DNA of 46,372 nt, from NCBI GenBank assembly GCA_002435365.1, contig DJMM01000008.1, positions 1 to 46,372 of the forward strand, given 5' to 3'. Source of the DNA: Ignavibacteriales bacterium UBA6490. Lineage in GTDB: Bacteria > Bacteroidota > Ignavibacteria > Ignavibacteriales > Ignavibacteriaceae. The notes beneath the pieces were generated by a model. It was given only the letters and a program-made list of their open reading frames with translations, was not told the DNA's origin and made no database searches. The translations under genes were made by a program, and so were the position numbers. Positions 17,259 to 26,209 of the stretch are shown piece by piece (the first letter of the stretch is position 1; every line of letters begins with the position of its first letter).

Positions 17259-17432
17259 TTCTCCAAATGGTTAAATTAAAGAAGCGGACACCTTGTGTGT
17301 TTCAGCGTATATATATTTGAAGAAAAATTATAAGCCGCTAAATCGATTCAGGTAAAATATAATACTATCAGGGCTTTTAACGAATTTACAAATTAACGGA
17401 CCTATCTGATGTATACTCAAGCTCTGCACCTG

Positions 17433-18920
17433 CTATTTTAAGTTTTTAACAACCCTGAGAATCGAATAATTTTCTCCTTCCTTCAGCAGATTCGCATAAT
17501 TCCTGTATGTAACCAGTCCAAGCTCCGATTTCGGTTCAAGTGCAATAACAATCATATTGTTTTTTAACTGGTTTGCTGGAATAAAAATGTAATCGTTCTC
17601 AGAAAGTTGATTTGTAATTTCTTTCAGTTCAGTTATGGGATTTACAACTATGTCGCCTTCAAAATCCATTGAATCAATTCGAATGATGTGGTATTGCTCT
17701 ATCTTATATTCATTTGAATTTTTAAAATCATAATAAACCAGGGAATGTTTTCCGGCCCAGTCAATCACCTCATTAAGAACTTTTGGTACTAAATAACCTA
17801 TGGGCCGCTCAACATCATATAAGGATTTCACAACGGGACGGTAATCGGCAACAGTGATAATTGTATCAGAATCGGAGTAATATGACAAAAGAGGAAGTTC
17901 CAGCTTACTGCCGTCAGAGAAATGATCTAACTGGATTGAGATATTCGGGCTTATCTCACCTTTGACAAGTTTTTCCCTCTGATCCGCTATAAGATTCTTA
18001 ATTTCATCTTTATGCCTGTAGCTGTAAACCAGCAGTCCCATCATTCCTGCCATCTGTGTTTCGGAACGTCTTTTTATATTGTCCAGGGAATCTATTCCGT
18101 TTTTACCCTCCTGTATAAAGGAAAAAGAATTTTGAATTCCCAGGCTTTGTCTGCCGTCATTTATGTCGAAGGTGCTTCTTCTTATGTAATTAACTTCCGG
18201 AGGTCCTCCCGGGAGGTATTCAAAACAGCTGATCTCTTTATCCTTAAGATAATCTATTATGAAATTCAGATACTCACGGGATAATTCAGTGATATTCTGC
18301 GAAATATTTATGTTGGTTACAGTGCCTATTTCCACTTCGTTATCAGTCCTGTACCCGTAAATTTTCCAGGTTTCGCCATACGGAAAATATTCATGTACAT
18401 CAAGGGTTACATCAAAAAGATATTTATTGAACAATTTATGCAGACCCGCTGTTTCCGGCTCAGTAAGGATCAGGTGGTTGCGGTTGAGGTCCATTGCATT
18501 TCCATTACGCCGCTGATTTTTTTCAGAACCATCGGGGTTCATTTGGGGTACTATAGCCAGATCAATTTTATCGAGTAAATATTGATTTTCAGATCTCAGC
18601 ATTTCATTTATTAAAAGCAGTGCACCTTCTTTGCCGGAATGCTCATTACCATGCTGTTGGGCAAAGATGAGTATTTTTAATTTTGTTTCATCTTTTCCAA
18701 AACCGTCTTTCGAAAGGTATACGGCATATAGTTTTCTTCCTTCAACAGATTCAGCGATCACTTCTTTGGTCACGAGATCGGAGTTATGGTCAGCAACCTC
18801 CAGGAATTGAGAAAGTTCATCGTGCGATGTAATTTTTGTATAATTACATTTTTGCAGCGGGGTCAACTGACCGACAGCAGATGCAAAAAACAGAAATTGA
18901 AAGAAAAGAATTTTCTTCAT
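17433..18920 (-). CDS. Exported M14-family zinc carboxypeptidase
   Basis: The 495-residue protein has a signal peptide (MKKILFFQFLFFASAVGQ). The zinc ligands of an M14 peptidase are visible: H90 and E93 in QQHGNEHSGKEG, and H176 in DVHEYFP. The substrate-binding segment MNPDGSEKNQRRNGNAMDLNRN at 127-148 is typical. E271 in SFIQEG is a candidate general base. The C-terminal 200 residues form an accessory beta-rich region. The enzyme probably removes C-terminal residues from extracellular or periplasmic peptides. Its place behind the TonB, Fn3 and PorV genes suggests it works on the material that system handles. It is 129 bp from the PorV/PorQ-like gene. Confidence 0.9.
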   Translation of the reverse strand: MKKILFFQFLFFASAVGQLTPLQKCNYTKITSHDELSQFLEVADHNSDLVTKEVIAESVEGRKLYAVYLSKDGFGKDETKLKILIFAQQHGNEHSGKEGALLLINEMLRSENQYLLDKIDLAIVPQMNPDGSEKNQRRNGNAMDLNRNHLILTEPETAGLHKLFNKYLFDVTLDVHEYFPYGETWKIYGYRTDNEVEIGTVTNINISQNITELSREYLNFIIDYLKDKEISCFEYLPGGPPEVNYIRRSTFDINDGRQSLGIQNSFSFIQEGKNGIDSLDNIKRRSETQMAGMMGLLVYSYRHKDEIKNLIADQREKLVKGEISPNISIQLDHFSDGSKLELPLLSYYSDSDTIITVADYRPVVKSLYDVERPIGYLVPKVLNEVIDWAGKHSLVYYDFKNSNEYKIEQYHIIRIDSMDFEGDIVVNPITELKEITNQLSENDYIFIPANQLKNNMIVIALEPKSELGLVTYRNYANLLKEGENYSILRVVKNLK

Positions 18921-19049
18921 ATTGTATTAAACTTTCTTGTTAAAGAGTTGCTGATTATACTATAATTTTTGACGGCTAAGCTGCTCTGATATTTTATATC
19001 CGGTATTCATATCCTGAAAAACTGTAAACACCGGGAATTTGAAGAAATA

Positions 19050-20042
19050 TTAAAAACTCAAATTCACCGAAATCCGGTGTACGCTAGGTAAAATATCATA
19101 TACAGAATAAGCGTAGTCAAAGTAAACTGCAGTGCTGCCTAACGGAACATTTGCACCCGCACCAAATGCAAAATCCTGGTCATCATAATTATACTTATAG
19201 CCGGCACGGACAAAAAATCTGTCAAAAAAGGAGAACTCTGTTCCGAAATGAGCACGTTCACGGTTATCATTCGGATGTGAAACATCAATTGCACTTTTCA
19301 TTTTTACAAAGTTCAGCTCAAACACATCAAAGCCAACTCCTACCTGGAAATACAATGGCAGCGGATATTCTTCAGTATTTAATCGGCTGGGGATTAATCT
19401 GCTTATAGGATAGTTATTATCTTTCCTGTGTATAAAGTCAAGATCGGGGCCGTCAAATTTCATATCCGAACCGAAGTTTGTCATGCACATAGCAATTGTC
19501 AGATTATGGAAATCGAGCCTGTACTGGGTACCGATATCAAATGCAATTCCCGATGCAGTCTCATTCCATATTCTTTGATTAATGTACTTAACTGTTAAAC
19601 CGACATTAAATTTGTCAGTCAGGAACCTTGCATATGAAAAACCTAATGCAATATCGCCGGCATCGAAATATCTTCCGGTGCCGTTTGGTTCTTCTTCAGT
19701 CGTAATCTCCATTTTACCTGTAGTGAACAAAATCATGCTGGCACCGAAAGTTCCCAGGTCACCCGCATTATAAACAACCGAAGCCGCATTGAAATCAAAT
19801 AAATCAAACCAGTTCATATAGGAAAAATGAGCCTGAACATTTTTAACTTTTGCAATTCCGGAAGGATTCCAGAATATGGCAGAGGCATCATCTGCAAAAG
19901 CTACTATTGCGCAGCCCATTGCTTCAGCACGGGCACCTACCGGGAGCTGAAGAAACTGGGCACCGGTTGTTCCAAGGTTCGGATTTTGTGCAATAATTTT
20001 TCCGAAGCTTATTATAAGTATAAAGAATAATATTTTTTTCAT
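19050..20042 (-). CDS. PorV/PorQ-family outer-membrane protein
   Basis: The 330-residue protein has a signal peptide ending at IIAQN and the family signature near the N-terminus: LGTTGAQFLQLPVGARAEAMG, then AFADDASAIFWNPSGIA. The rest is a beta-barrel with alternating hydrophobic strands and a terminal aromatic residue (SVNLSF). In T9SS bacteria, PorV shuttles cargo at the outer membrane, and many paralogues serve other export or uptake roles. It starts 18 bp after the large Fn3 protein gene and follows a TonB receptor, so the three probably form one outer-membrane unit. Confidence 0.88.
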   Translation of the reverse strand: MKKILFFILIISFGKIIAQNPNLGTTGAQFLQLPVGARAEAMGCAIVAFADDASAIFWNPSGIAKVKNVQAHFSYMNWFDLFDFNAASVVYNAGDLGTFGASMILFTTGKMEITTEEEPNGTGRYFDAGDIALGFSYARFLTDKFNVGLTVKYINQRIWNETASGIAFDIGTQYRLDFHNLTIAMCMTNFGSDMKFDGPDLDFIHRKDNNYPISRLIPSRLNTEEYPLPLYFQVGVGFDVFELNFVKMKSAIDVSHPNDNRERAHFGTEFSFFDRFFVRAGYKYNYDDQDFAFGAGANVPLGSTAVYFDYAYSVYDILPSVHRISVNLSF

Positions 20043-20060
20043 TTAAACTCCTGCTTCAGA

Positions 20061-22805
20061 TTATTTAATAATTGCAAATCGTTCTTTAAAACTTGAGTCT
20101 TTTGTTTTAACGACGTAGATATAAATCCCGGCAGCTGTTTCTCTTCCGCCTTCTGTTCTGAGGTCCCACACTTCGGTTCCGTTAGTGGCATTATGATTAA
20201 TTGTTTTAATCAAATCCGCATCGATAGTAAAAATATAAATTGTGCACTCCGTGGGAAGATTAATAAACTGTATTTGTCTTAATGGTTCTCTTCTCAGCTC
20301 ACCAAATTCCCGCTCATAGAGAGACGAAACTATATATGGATTAGGCACAACTCTTATTTTATTTAATTCGCCTGTAACCTGCTGCGGATTGATCTGAGCG
20401 CCCTTAATTTTAAAGGAGTATGAATCCTGAACATTTGGTTTTACCGGTTTTATAACTTCAACCGAAAATTTATTTCCTGCCGAAGGCGGTGAATTTACCG
20501 GGAAGGTTATTTCTCCTTCAATCCCGTCAAAATAAAATACATCAGATGAGAATAAAGTATCCGACTGAATGTTGGTATTCGTAACTGATAATAACACAAA
20601 ACCAGCGTTGTTCAACGAACCGTTCCCCTCGATTGATACGATATAGTTTTTTTCCAGAATTGAATCAGGGTAGAGCACGCTAAAATCAATTTCTACCTCA
20701 TCTGTCCCGCCAATTCTTGAAACGCTTTTTATTATATCAGGTTCTGCCAGTTTTAAAGAAATGCCATCAGTTGTAGTCTGCACCTGGTTAAGCTGGTACG
20801 GGCGGTTGTTAATAACAGGATCCTCTGAGTTGCGGACAACTGACATGGCATAATTAATTGTTATTATATCACCCTGTTCCGGTCGGTATTCATCAAGTGT
20901 CCCCGCGGTGTCCACCATGGTGACTTTCAGGCCATCTGATGTCAGGTTCAGTGTTCTGCCGCCATACGGGTAACCGTATCCGGGCCTGATTATAGTGTTA
21001 AGGGTAAGATTTTTAAGATCAAAAGTACTTGGTGATGAAAACTCAATTGCATATTTATACGGTTTTGTAGCATTGGAATCAGTGACAAGTACATCCACAC
21101 TAGTAGCCAGATCGCCAACTTCCTTCCTGGGTACAAAGGAAAATGTGGTTTTATATTCATTGCCCGCAAGCGATTCCTGATCAATTACGGATGCATCGAG
21201 AAGGTAATTGGAACTCCCGGTGCCCAAATTAATTACATCGATGGCAGATACAGCAGTTCTGCCGATTGCCTCCGATCTGGGGATGACTGAAACCGTATTT
21301 ACAGCTTCAAGGTTATTACCGATAGGACTTTCCAGACTTTCAATTGTTGAGTTCCCTTTGTCATACGCAGTAATTGAATACCAGTATTCAAAACCATTGG
21401 TAACTGTTGTATCAATATATGTATACTGCAGCCCGGTGTTAGATCCAACTGTATTAACAAGGTCAAATTGGGTGATTTTAGTCCAGTTAATTCCTCTATC
21501 TACACTTCTGTAAAGTCTGTAGCCTTCGAAATCATAGCCGGAGAATTCATCAAAACTTAACTCAGCTTTGTCGTCCCAGTAAAGGACAGCTTTAAAATCT
21601 CCCGCGGATGAATAGAGGTTCGGACGGGTCGGAGCTTTTGGTAAATTGAAATCAGCGTCAAGGGCGTTCTGTGCCACAGTAGCGGTGTTCATCATTTCTT
21701 CATAAGTTTCCCCGGCAATTATGGCCGTATAAAAGACCAGCGTATCAGAAGGACTTAAGGTGTAGGGACCGGATGAAAAGTGACCTTGAATATCCATTCC
21801 TGAAGCCGGAATTGTAGCAGGATCGTCAAAATGGATATCGGTGTTATTTCCAATATGAAAGTATCTGTGCCCGTCTGGTGAATTGAAGAGACTGGAATCA
21901 GAGGACATATAACCATACTGGACTGAATCATTATCAGACAAATTATCATCATCATATAACATATAATGCATATCTGTAATGCCTAACTGTTCGCCGTTGA
22001 CTTCGGGGGTCCTTAATAACATAACACCGAAAAATCCCGTTTTCCCGTCAGGCCATTCTCCTGAAAGGCCGTCATCATAAAAATAAATCAGGTTTTTCGA
22101 TTTGATAAAATTCATTTTATCATCTCCCCATTCCGGTAAACCACCGCTGACATCCCCTACATCAATATCATTATGCAGATGAAAATAGACTCCCTGGTAA
22201 GTATTCTGACTGTTGTTTGTAAGTTCGAATTTATAGAAGAGTGTATTTTTTATAAAATTTGTTCCGAAAGCATAACCGGTTTGGGCTAATTGGATTCCAA
22301 GGATACTGACTGTGTTATTGCTATCATTAAATACACAATAACTATCCTGATCGGAAATTATGATATTATTGCCATCTTTATCTTTAACGGGCCAGCCAAG
22401 CTGGGGATTCCAGGAATTGGGATCATCGCTGAAGGCAACTCTTGCCGTATCGCTGTTATGGTATCCGAAAGCAGCCTCCCATTCCTCATTTGTGGTAAAC
22501 CGTCCCTGGACAACATTTCCAGGAATGCCTACAAATTGATTGATCCGATATATATAATTTTTACCACTATTGATTGGAAATTCTCCTGATGGGCCCTGGG
22601 ATAGAAATCTTGGATATAGCTTTCCGCGGTTTTCAAAAAACAAGCCTATGTTACTGGCATTATGTATACCTGCTGCGCGATCCTGGATTCGTGTTGGCTT
22701 TTCCAGGGGATTTTTATCATCAATATCTTTATCATATTGTGCGAAGACAGTTGATGTGAAAATCAGCAACGTTATCAGGATTTTAAAATGTAAAACTCTT
22801 TTCAT
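20061..22805 (-). CDS. Large exported Fn3-domain protein of a TonB/PorV cluster
   Basis: The 914-residue protein has a signal peptide (MKRVLHFKILITLLIFTSTVFAQ). A long N-terminal region (to about 385) has conserved-looking Gly/Asp loops and no family I recognise. A fibronectin type III domain is at about 388-500 (GYRLYRSVDRGINW, YWYSITAYD). Beta-sandwich segments follow. The C-terminal domain starts at about 815 with VVPNPYIVSS and ends in an ETAAGIYIYVVKTKDSSFKERFAIIK-type strand, a FlgD-like, T9SS-related cap. It is probably on the outer surface. It lies 23 bp after the TonB receptor gene and 18 bp before the PorV/PorQ gene. It could act like SusD beside the receptor, but it has no SusD similarity that I can see. 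Confidence 0.75.
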   Translation of the reverse strand: MKRVLHFKILITLLIFTSTVFAQYDKDIDDKNPLEKPTRIQDRAAGIHNASNIGLFFENRGKLYPRFLSQGPSGEFPINSGKNYIYRINQFVGIPGNVVQGRFTTNEEWEAAFGYHNSDTARVAFSDDPNSWNPQLGWPVKDKDGNNIIISDQDSYCVFNDSNNTVSILGIQLAQTGYAFGTNFIKNTLFYKFELTNNSQNTYQGVYFHLHNDIDVGDVSGGLPEWGDDKMNFIKSKNLIYFYDDGLSGEWPDGKTGFFGVMLLRTPEVNGEQLGITDMHYMLYDDDNLSDNDSVQYGYMSSDSSLFNSPDGHRYFHIGNNTDIHFDDPATIPASGMDIQGHFSSGPYTLSPSDTLVFYTAIIAGETYEEMMNTATVAQNALDADFNLPKAPTRPNLYSSAGDFKAVLYWDDKAELSFDEFSGYDFEGYRLYRSVDRGINWTKITQFDLVNTVGSNTGLQYTYIDTTVTNGFEYWYSITAYDKGNSTIESLESPIGNNLEAVNTVSVIPRSEAIGRTAVSAIDVINLGTGSSNYLLDASVIDQESLAGNEYKTTFSFVPRKEVGDLATSVDVLVTDSNATKPYKYAIEFSSPSTFDLKNLTLNTIIRPGYGYPYGGRTLNLTSDGLKVTMVDTAGTLDEYRPEQGDIITINYAMSVVRNSEDPVINNRPYQLNQVQTTTDGISLKLAEPDIIKSVSRIGGTDEVEIDFSVLYPDSILEKNYIVSIEGNGSLNNAGFVLLSVTNTNIQSDTLFSSDVFYFDGIEGEITFPVNSPPSAGNKFSVEVIKPVKPNVQDSYSFKIKGAQINPQQVTGELNKIRVVPNPYIVSSLYEREFGELRREPLRQIQFINLPTECTIYIFTIDADLIKTINHNATNGTEVWDLRTEGGRETAAGIYIYVVKTKDSSFKERFAIIK

Positions 22806-22828
22806 GATAATACCTTAAGAAAAAAATA

Positions 22829-25285
22829 CTAATTAAATCTTATGGTTAAACCCAGCCTGACAGAGCGGGGGGGTCCATAGTTAGAGGGATCGCGCATATA
22901 TTCATTTGAATAGCCGCCAACCAGTGTATAGTCGGGATCACCGGTATCACCATAGACATAAAGAACATTTCTATGGTCAGTTAAATTCAGAATTTCAGCG
23001 AATAATCTAAGCTTCAGTTTGTCGTACAGTCCGAATTCTTTTCCGACCATAAGATCAATATTATAAACTGCAGGTCTTCTCAGTGAATTCATCTCCACAA
23101 ATCCGATATCTCTGCCGCTTGGCGTATAGGGTGCCCCTGAGCTTGCCTTTATTATAAGGCTGAAGTCCATGTTTCCAAATATTGCTGAACCGAAAATCTG
23201 TGGTCCTTCACCTTCCGGAATCATATAAGTACCGCTTGCATTGAATACATGTGTCCGGTCCCAATCAAGATAATATAGCTGCGTAGATTCCTGGGTCCCC
23301 GGATACTGTTCTGTTTCAGACGAAGCACTGCCTTTTACAATAGAATAAGTATAAGTTAAACCGCCCGCAAAATATTTGGTAGGTCGTGTATCGACAGTAA
23401 CCTCAAAGCCTTTGTTGTTTGCATAATCTTCATTTACATATAATGTATAACCGGTATACCTGCCGTCAACAAACGGGAAATAGTAACGGGTTCCGATCAG
23501 TCCTGTAATATCTCTGTAATAGGCAGTCAGATCCATTGCAACGTTGTCGGAAAACTGATGCGAGATACCGACCTCATAGGATATAGTTCTTTCCGCATCG
23601 AGATTTGGCTGACCAAATAACGGTTCTCTTACGTTCAGATCGTACTGTTTGTTCTCGAACAGGTACTCGAAATCAGGATTCTGAAAAAAGTGTCCATACG
23701 AAAAACGCAGCTTGGTTTTATCAGAAATGGGATGAGAGATGCCCAGTCGCGGAGAGATCTGTGATCTGGATTTTACTTCAATGATAGAATTTGGATCCAG
23801 GGGATTCCCCCTGAATTGAACATTGGCATTCATATAGTCGTAGCGGAGTCCAACATTTATAACCAGGTAGGGCAATTCTATTTTATCCTGCAAATAAGCG
23901 GCAGCCTCGAACGGCCTTGTACTGTAATCGTTTATATAGGGAAAGTCTCTTTTAGGATCGTAGATATAAAATAATTTAAGACGATGATTTTTATATAATA
24001 ACCCGAACTTAACTTCGTTCATTGATCCGATCTGCCATACTGCATCTCCTTTGACGTCTGCGGTAACTGTTCTGCCATCTGTCAGTTCAGAGGGATCAGA
24101 GAAACTGAAAAATTCATGTCCGTTTCCATAATTATCGAAATACCCGTAATCAGTATATTCACGATAATCCGATGTATCTTTATCAATACCGGAGTAATAA
24201 CCCTGATTGAAATATGAAACTTTAACATCATAGAAAAAATCATTTGATACTGTGTGTGTTAAATTTAAGGAGGTCTGCCAGCTATCCGTTCTTCTTCTGA
24301 GATACTGTTCCGGAATATATTTGTATGAATGATTGTAACTCTGTCTTTTCCCTTTACTTCCCCTGTTGGAAAGTACGATTTTTACATAAGGAATTGCAGT
24401 TGTAGATATTTTACTGTAAAAAGATCTTGTATTATTATAGCCGAAAGGTAGGTAGCTTCCCCGTTCATCGATTTCACCGGAGAGGAAAAAATTATACTCC
24501 GGCCAAATGATCGGTCCGCTTATGCTTCCATTGATTCTGTTTTCTTCAAGATCTGCATATTTGTCGATTCCAAATTCGCTGGTTCTGGCTTCAAGTTTGG
24601 CAGAAAATTTATCGGTCCCGTCCCTGGTCACAATGTTAACGACACCGCTCAATGCATTTCCATATTCCGCATTAAATGTTCCGCTGAGCAGGCTCATCTC
24701 CTGAATGGCATCATTGTTAATTTCCGTTGCCAGACCGCCGAGCAGGGGATCTATAACCAGAGTTCCATCGATCATATATGCAACCTCATTTGATCTTCCG
24801 CCACGCACATGGAGGTTGGAGCTGCTTCCGGTAACACCTGCCTGAAGCGACAGTAAATCTGTGAAAGATGAAACAGGTAATGCTTCTATCTCTTCACGGG
24901 TAATAACCGAGATGCTGCTTGTAACATCTTTTTGAATAAGCGGGGTACGTGCGGTTACAATAACTTCACCAACCTGGATGGTTTGAGAATTCAGTTCTAT
25001 CTGCATCAGGGTAGTCTGATCAACGGTTATGGTAACATCTTTTACAAGCAAAGTCTCATAGCCGATATAGCTGTACTTAACCGAGTATTTGCCGGGAGAG
25101 ATGTTAAGAATAACATATTCCCCGTTAACATTAGCAGCAGCACCCAGGTTTGTTCCCTCAATAATTACATTTGCACCGACTAACGGTTCTCCGGTAGCTG
25201 CATCCCTGATTGTCCCGGATAGTTTACCGGTAGTACCTCCGTAAAGCAGGAAGGGAATTACGATAATAAAAAACAATCTTTTCAT
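22829..25285 (-). CDS. TonB-dependent outer-membrane receptor
   Basis: The 818-residue protein has a signal peptide (to about 16) and a carboxypeptidase-regulatory-like domain at about 19-105 (GTIRDAATGEPLVGANV...). A plug domain follows at about 110-225 (ITREEIEALPVSSFTDLLSLQAGV, VRGGRSNEVAYMIDG, YGNALSGVVNIVTR). The C-terminal 590 residues form a beta-barrel ending in RLGLTIRFN. It imports a large or scarce substrate across the outer membrane with energy from TonB/ExbBD, which are not in the window. There is no SusD-like partner; the Fn3 protein is next instead. Its ATG overlaps the RpiR stop by 4 bp (ATGA), so the regulator and receptor are translationally coupled. Confidence 0.95.
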   Translation of the reverse strand: MKRLFFIIVIPFLLYGGTTGKLSGTIRDAATGEPLVGANVIIEGTNLGAAANVNGEYVILNISPGKYSVKYSYIGYETLLVKDVTITVDQTTLMQIELNSQTIQVGEVIVTARTPLIQKDVTSSISVITREEIEALPVSSFTDLLSLQAGVTGSSSNLHVRGGRSNEVAYMIDGTLVIDPLLGGLATEINNDAIQEMSLLSGTFNAEYGNALSGVVNIVTRDGTDKFSAKLEARTSEFGIDKYADLEENRINGSISGPIIWPEYNFFLSGEIDERGSYLPFGYNNTRSFYSKISTTAIPYVKIVLSNRGSKGKRQSYNHSYKYIPEQYLRRRTDSWQTSLNLTHTVSNDFFYDVKVSYFNQGYYSGIDKDTSDYREYTDYGYFDNYGNGHEFFSFSDPSELTDGRTVTADVKGDAVWQIGSMNEVKFGLLYKNHRLKLFYIYDPKRDFPYINDYSTRPFEAAAYLQDKIELPYLVINVGLRYDYMNANVQFRGNPLDPNSIIEVKSRSQISPRLGISHPISDKTKLRFSYGHFFQNPDFEYLFENKQYDLNVREPLFGQPNLDAERTISYEVGISHQFSDNVAMDLTAYYRDITGLIGTRYYFPFVDGRYTGYTLYVNEDYANNKGFEVTVDTRPTKYFAGGLTYTYSIVKGSASSETEQYPGTQESTQLYYLDWDRTHVFNASGTYMIPEGEGPQIFGSAIFGNMDFSLIIKASSGAPYTPSGRDIGFVEMNSLRRPAVYNIDLMVGKEFGLYDKLKLRLFAEILNLTDHRNVLYVYGDTGDPDYTLVGGYSNEYMRDPSNYGPPRSVRLGLTIRFN

Positions 25286-26151
25286 TTTTTGCTCCCGATA
25301 ATGATCTGATTCTGATTCTCCATTATTTCCTGAGTTTCTTTCATTACTTTCTGTGCTTTTGCTTTTTCCCTCAGTGCGCAGCCCGTTGCAATTGCATTTA
25401 TAAGTACGGATATTGCTGCGAACGAATTAGTAAACAGCATGTTTTCACTTTTTACTATCAGATTGGATTTAGTATAAAAGGTTACCGGAGAGGTCTGTTT
25501 GTTTGTAATTGAAATTACCGGTATTCCCTTCTGTTTTGCAAACTGCGCTGCCTCGATTGTCTCTTTTGAATAAGGCGGAAAGGAGAAAACTATTAGCAGA
25601 TCCTTTTTCTTCATGAAAAGAATCTGCTCATGGAAAATTGTATGGGTGTGTTTAAATACTGATGAATCAATTCCTACCTGGTTTAATTGATAAGCCAGGA
25701 TTTCTGAAAGCAGGTAGGATATTCCAAGTCCGGCAGTAAAAACTCTGTCCGCCATTAGAATATCACCTATTACACTATTGAATACTTTTCTTTCAATTAA
25801 ATTCAGTGTGCTATTGATGTTTGTAATATCTACATTTGCCACTTCAGTAAGAAGGTCGTGATCGGCCATATGCTTTTCAAAGAGGGGGAATATCTCTTTT
25901 TCGCTGAGTCTGGCCTGGAATGATTCAACAACGGCTTCCCTTAATTCACTGAAACCGCCAAATCCGATACGCTGAGCGAACCTGATTACCGAAGCAACAC
26001 TTATGCCGGTACTATCGGATATATCCTTCACCGTCAGGAATGAAATCCTGTCCAGATTGTCGACAAAGAAATCCGCCAGTTTCTTATTATTCCTAGAAAG
26101 AATTCCATAATTCTTCTGAATTAGATCCTTTATCTTTTTATACTTGTCCAT
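25282..26151 (-). CDS. RpiR/MurR-family transcriptional regulator
   Basis: The 289-residue regulator has an N-terminal RpiR helix-turn-helix domain at about 1-77 (FLTVKDISDSTGISVASVIRFAQRIGF). A SIS sugar-isomerase-like effector domain spans about 120-250 (GLGISYLLSEILAYQL, DLLIVFSFPPYSKETIEAAQFAKQKGIPVISITN). RpiR proteins usually sense phosphosugars or related small molecules and act as repressors or activators. The gene overlaps the TonB receptor start by 4 bp. It probably controls this cluster. The palindrome at 32133-32148 is a candidate target site, and the hairpin at 26165-26200 lies just upstream of its start. Confidence 0.92.
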   Translation of the reverse strand: MDKYKKIKDLIQKNYGILSRNNKKLADFFVDNLDRISFLTVKDISDSTGISVASVIRFAQRIGFGGFSELREAVVESFQARLSEKEIFPLFEKHMADHDLLTEVANVDITNINSTLNLIERKVFNSVIGDILMADRVFTAGLGISYLLSEILAYQLNQVGIDSSVFKHTHTIFHEQILFMKKKDLLIVFSFPPYSKETIEAAQFAKQKGIPVISITNKQTSPVTFYTKSNLIVKSENMLFTNSFAAISVLINAIATGCALREKAKAQKVMKETQEIMENQNQIIIGSKK

Positions 26152-26164
26152 ACCACATTGAAAT

Positions 26165-26200
26165 TAATGTCAGCCCGGCAAATGTTCCGGGCTGACATTA
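26165..26200. repeat. Perfect 14-bp inverted repeat before the rpiR-like gene
   Basis: TAATGTCAGCCCGG (26165-26178) and CCGGGCTGACATTA (26187-26200) are perfect reverse complements with an 8-nt loop. It lies between the stop of a T9SS-sorted protein gene and the start of the RpiR gene. Read on the minus strand, the stem ends 13 nt before the RpiR ATG and is followed by AATTTCAATG, not a T-run. It may be an imperfect terminator, a processing stem or a regulatory hairpin. Confidence 0.75.
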
Positions 26201-26209
26201 TGAAATTTA

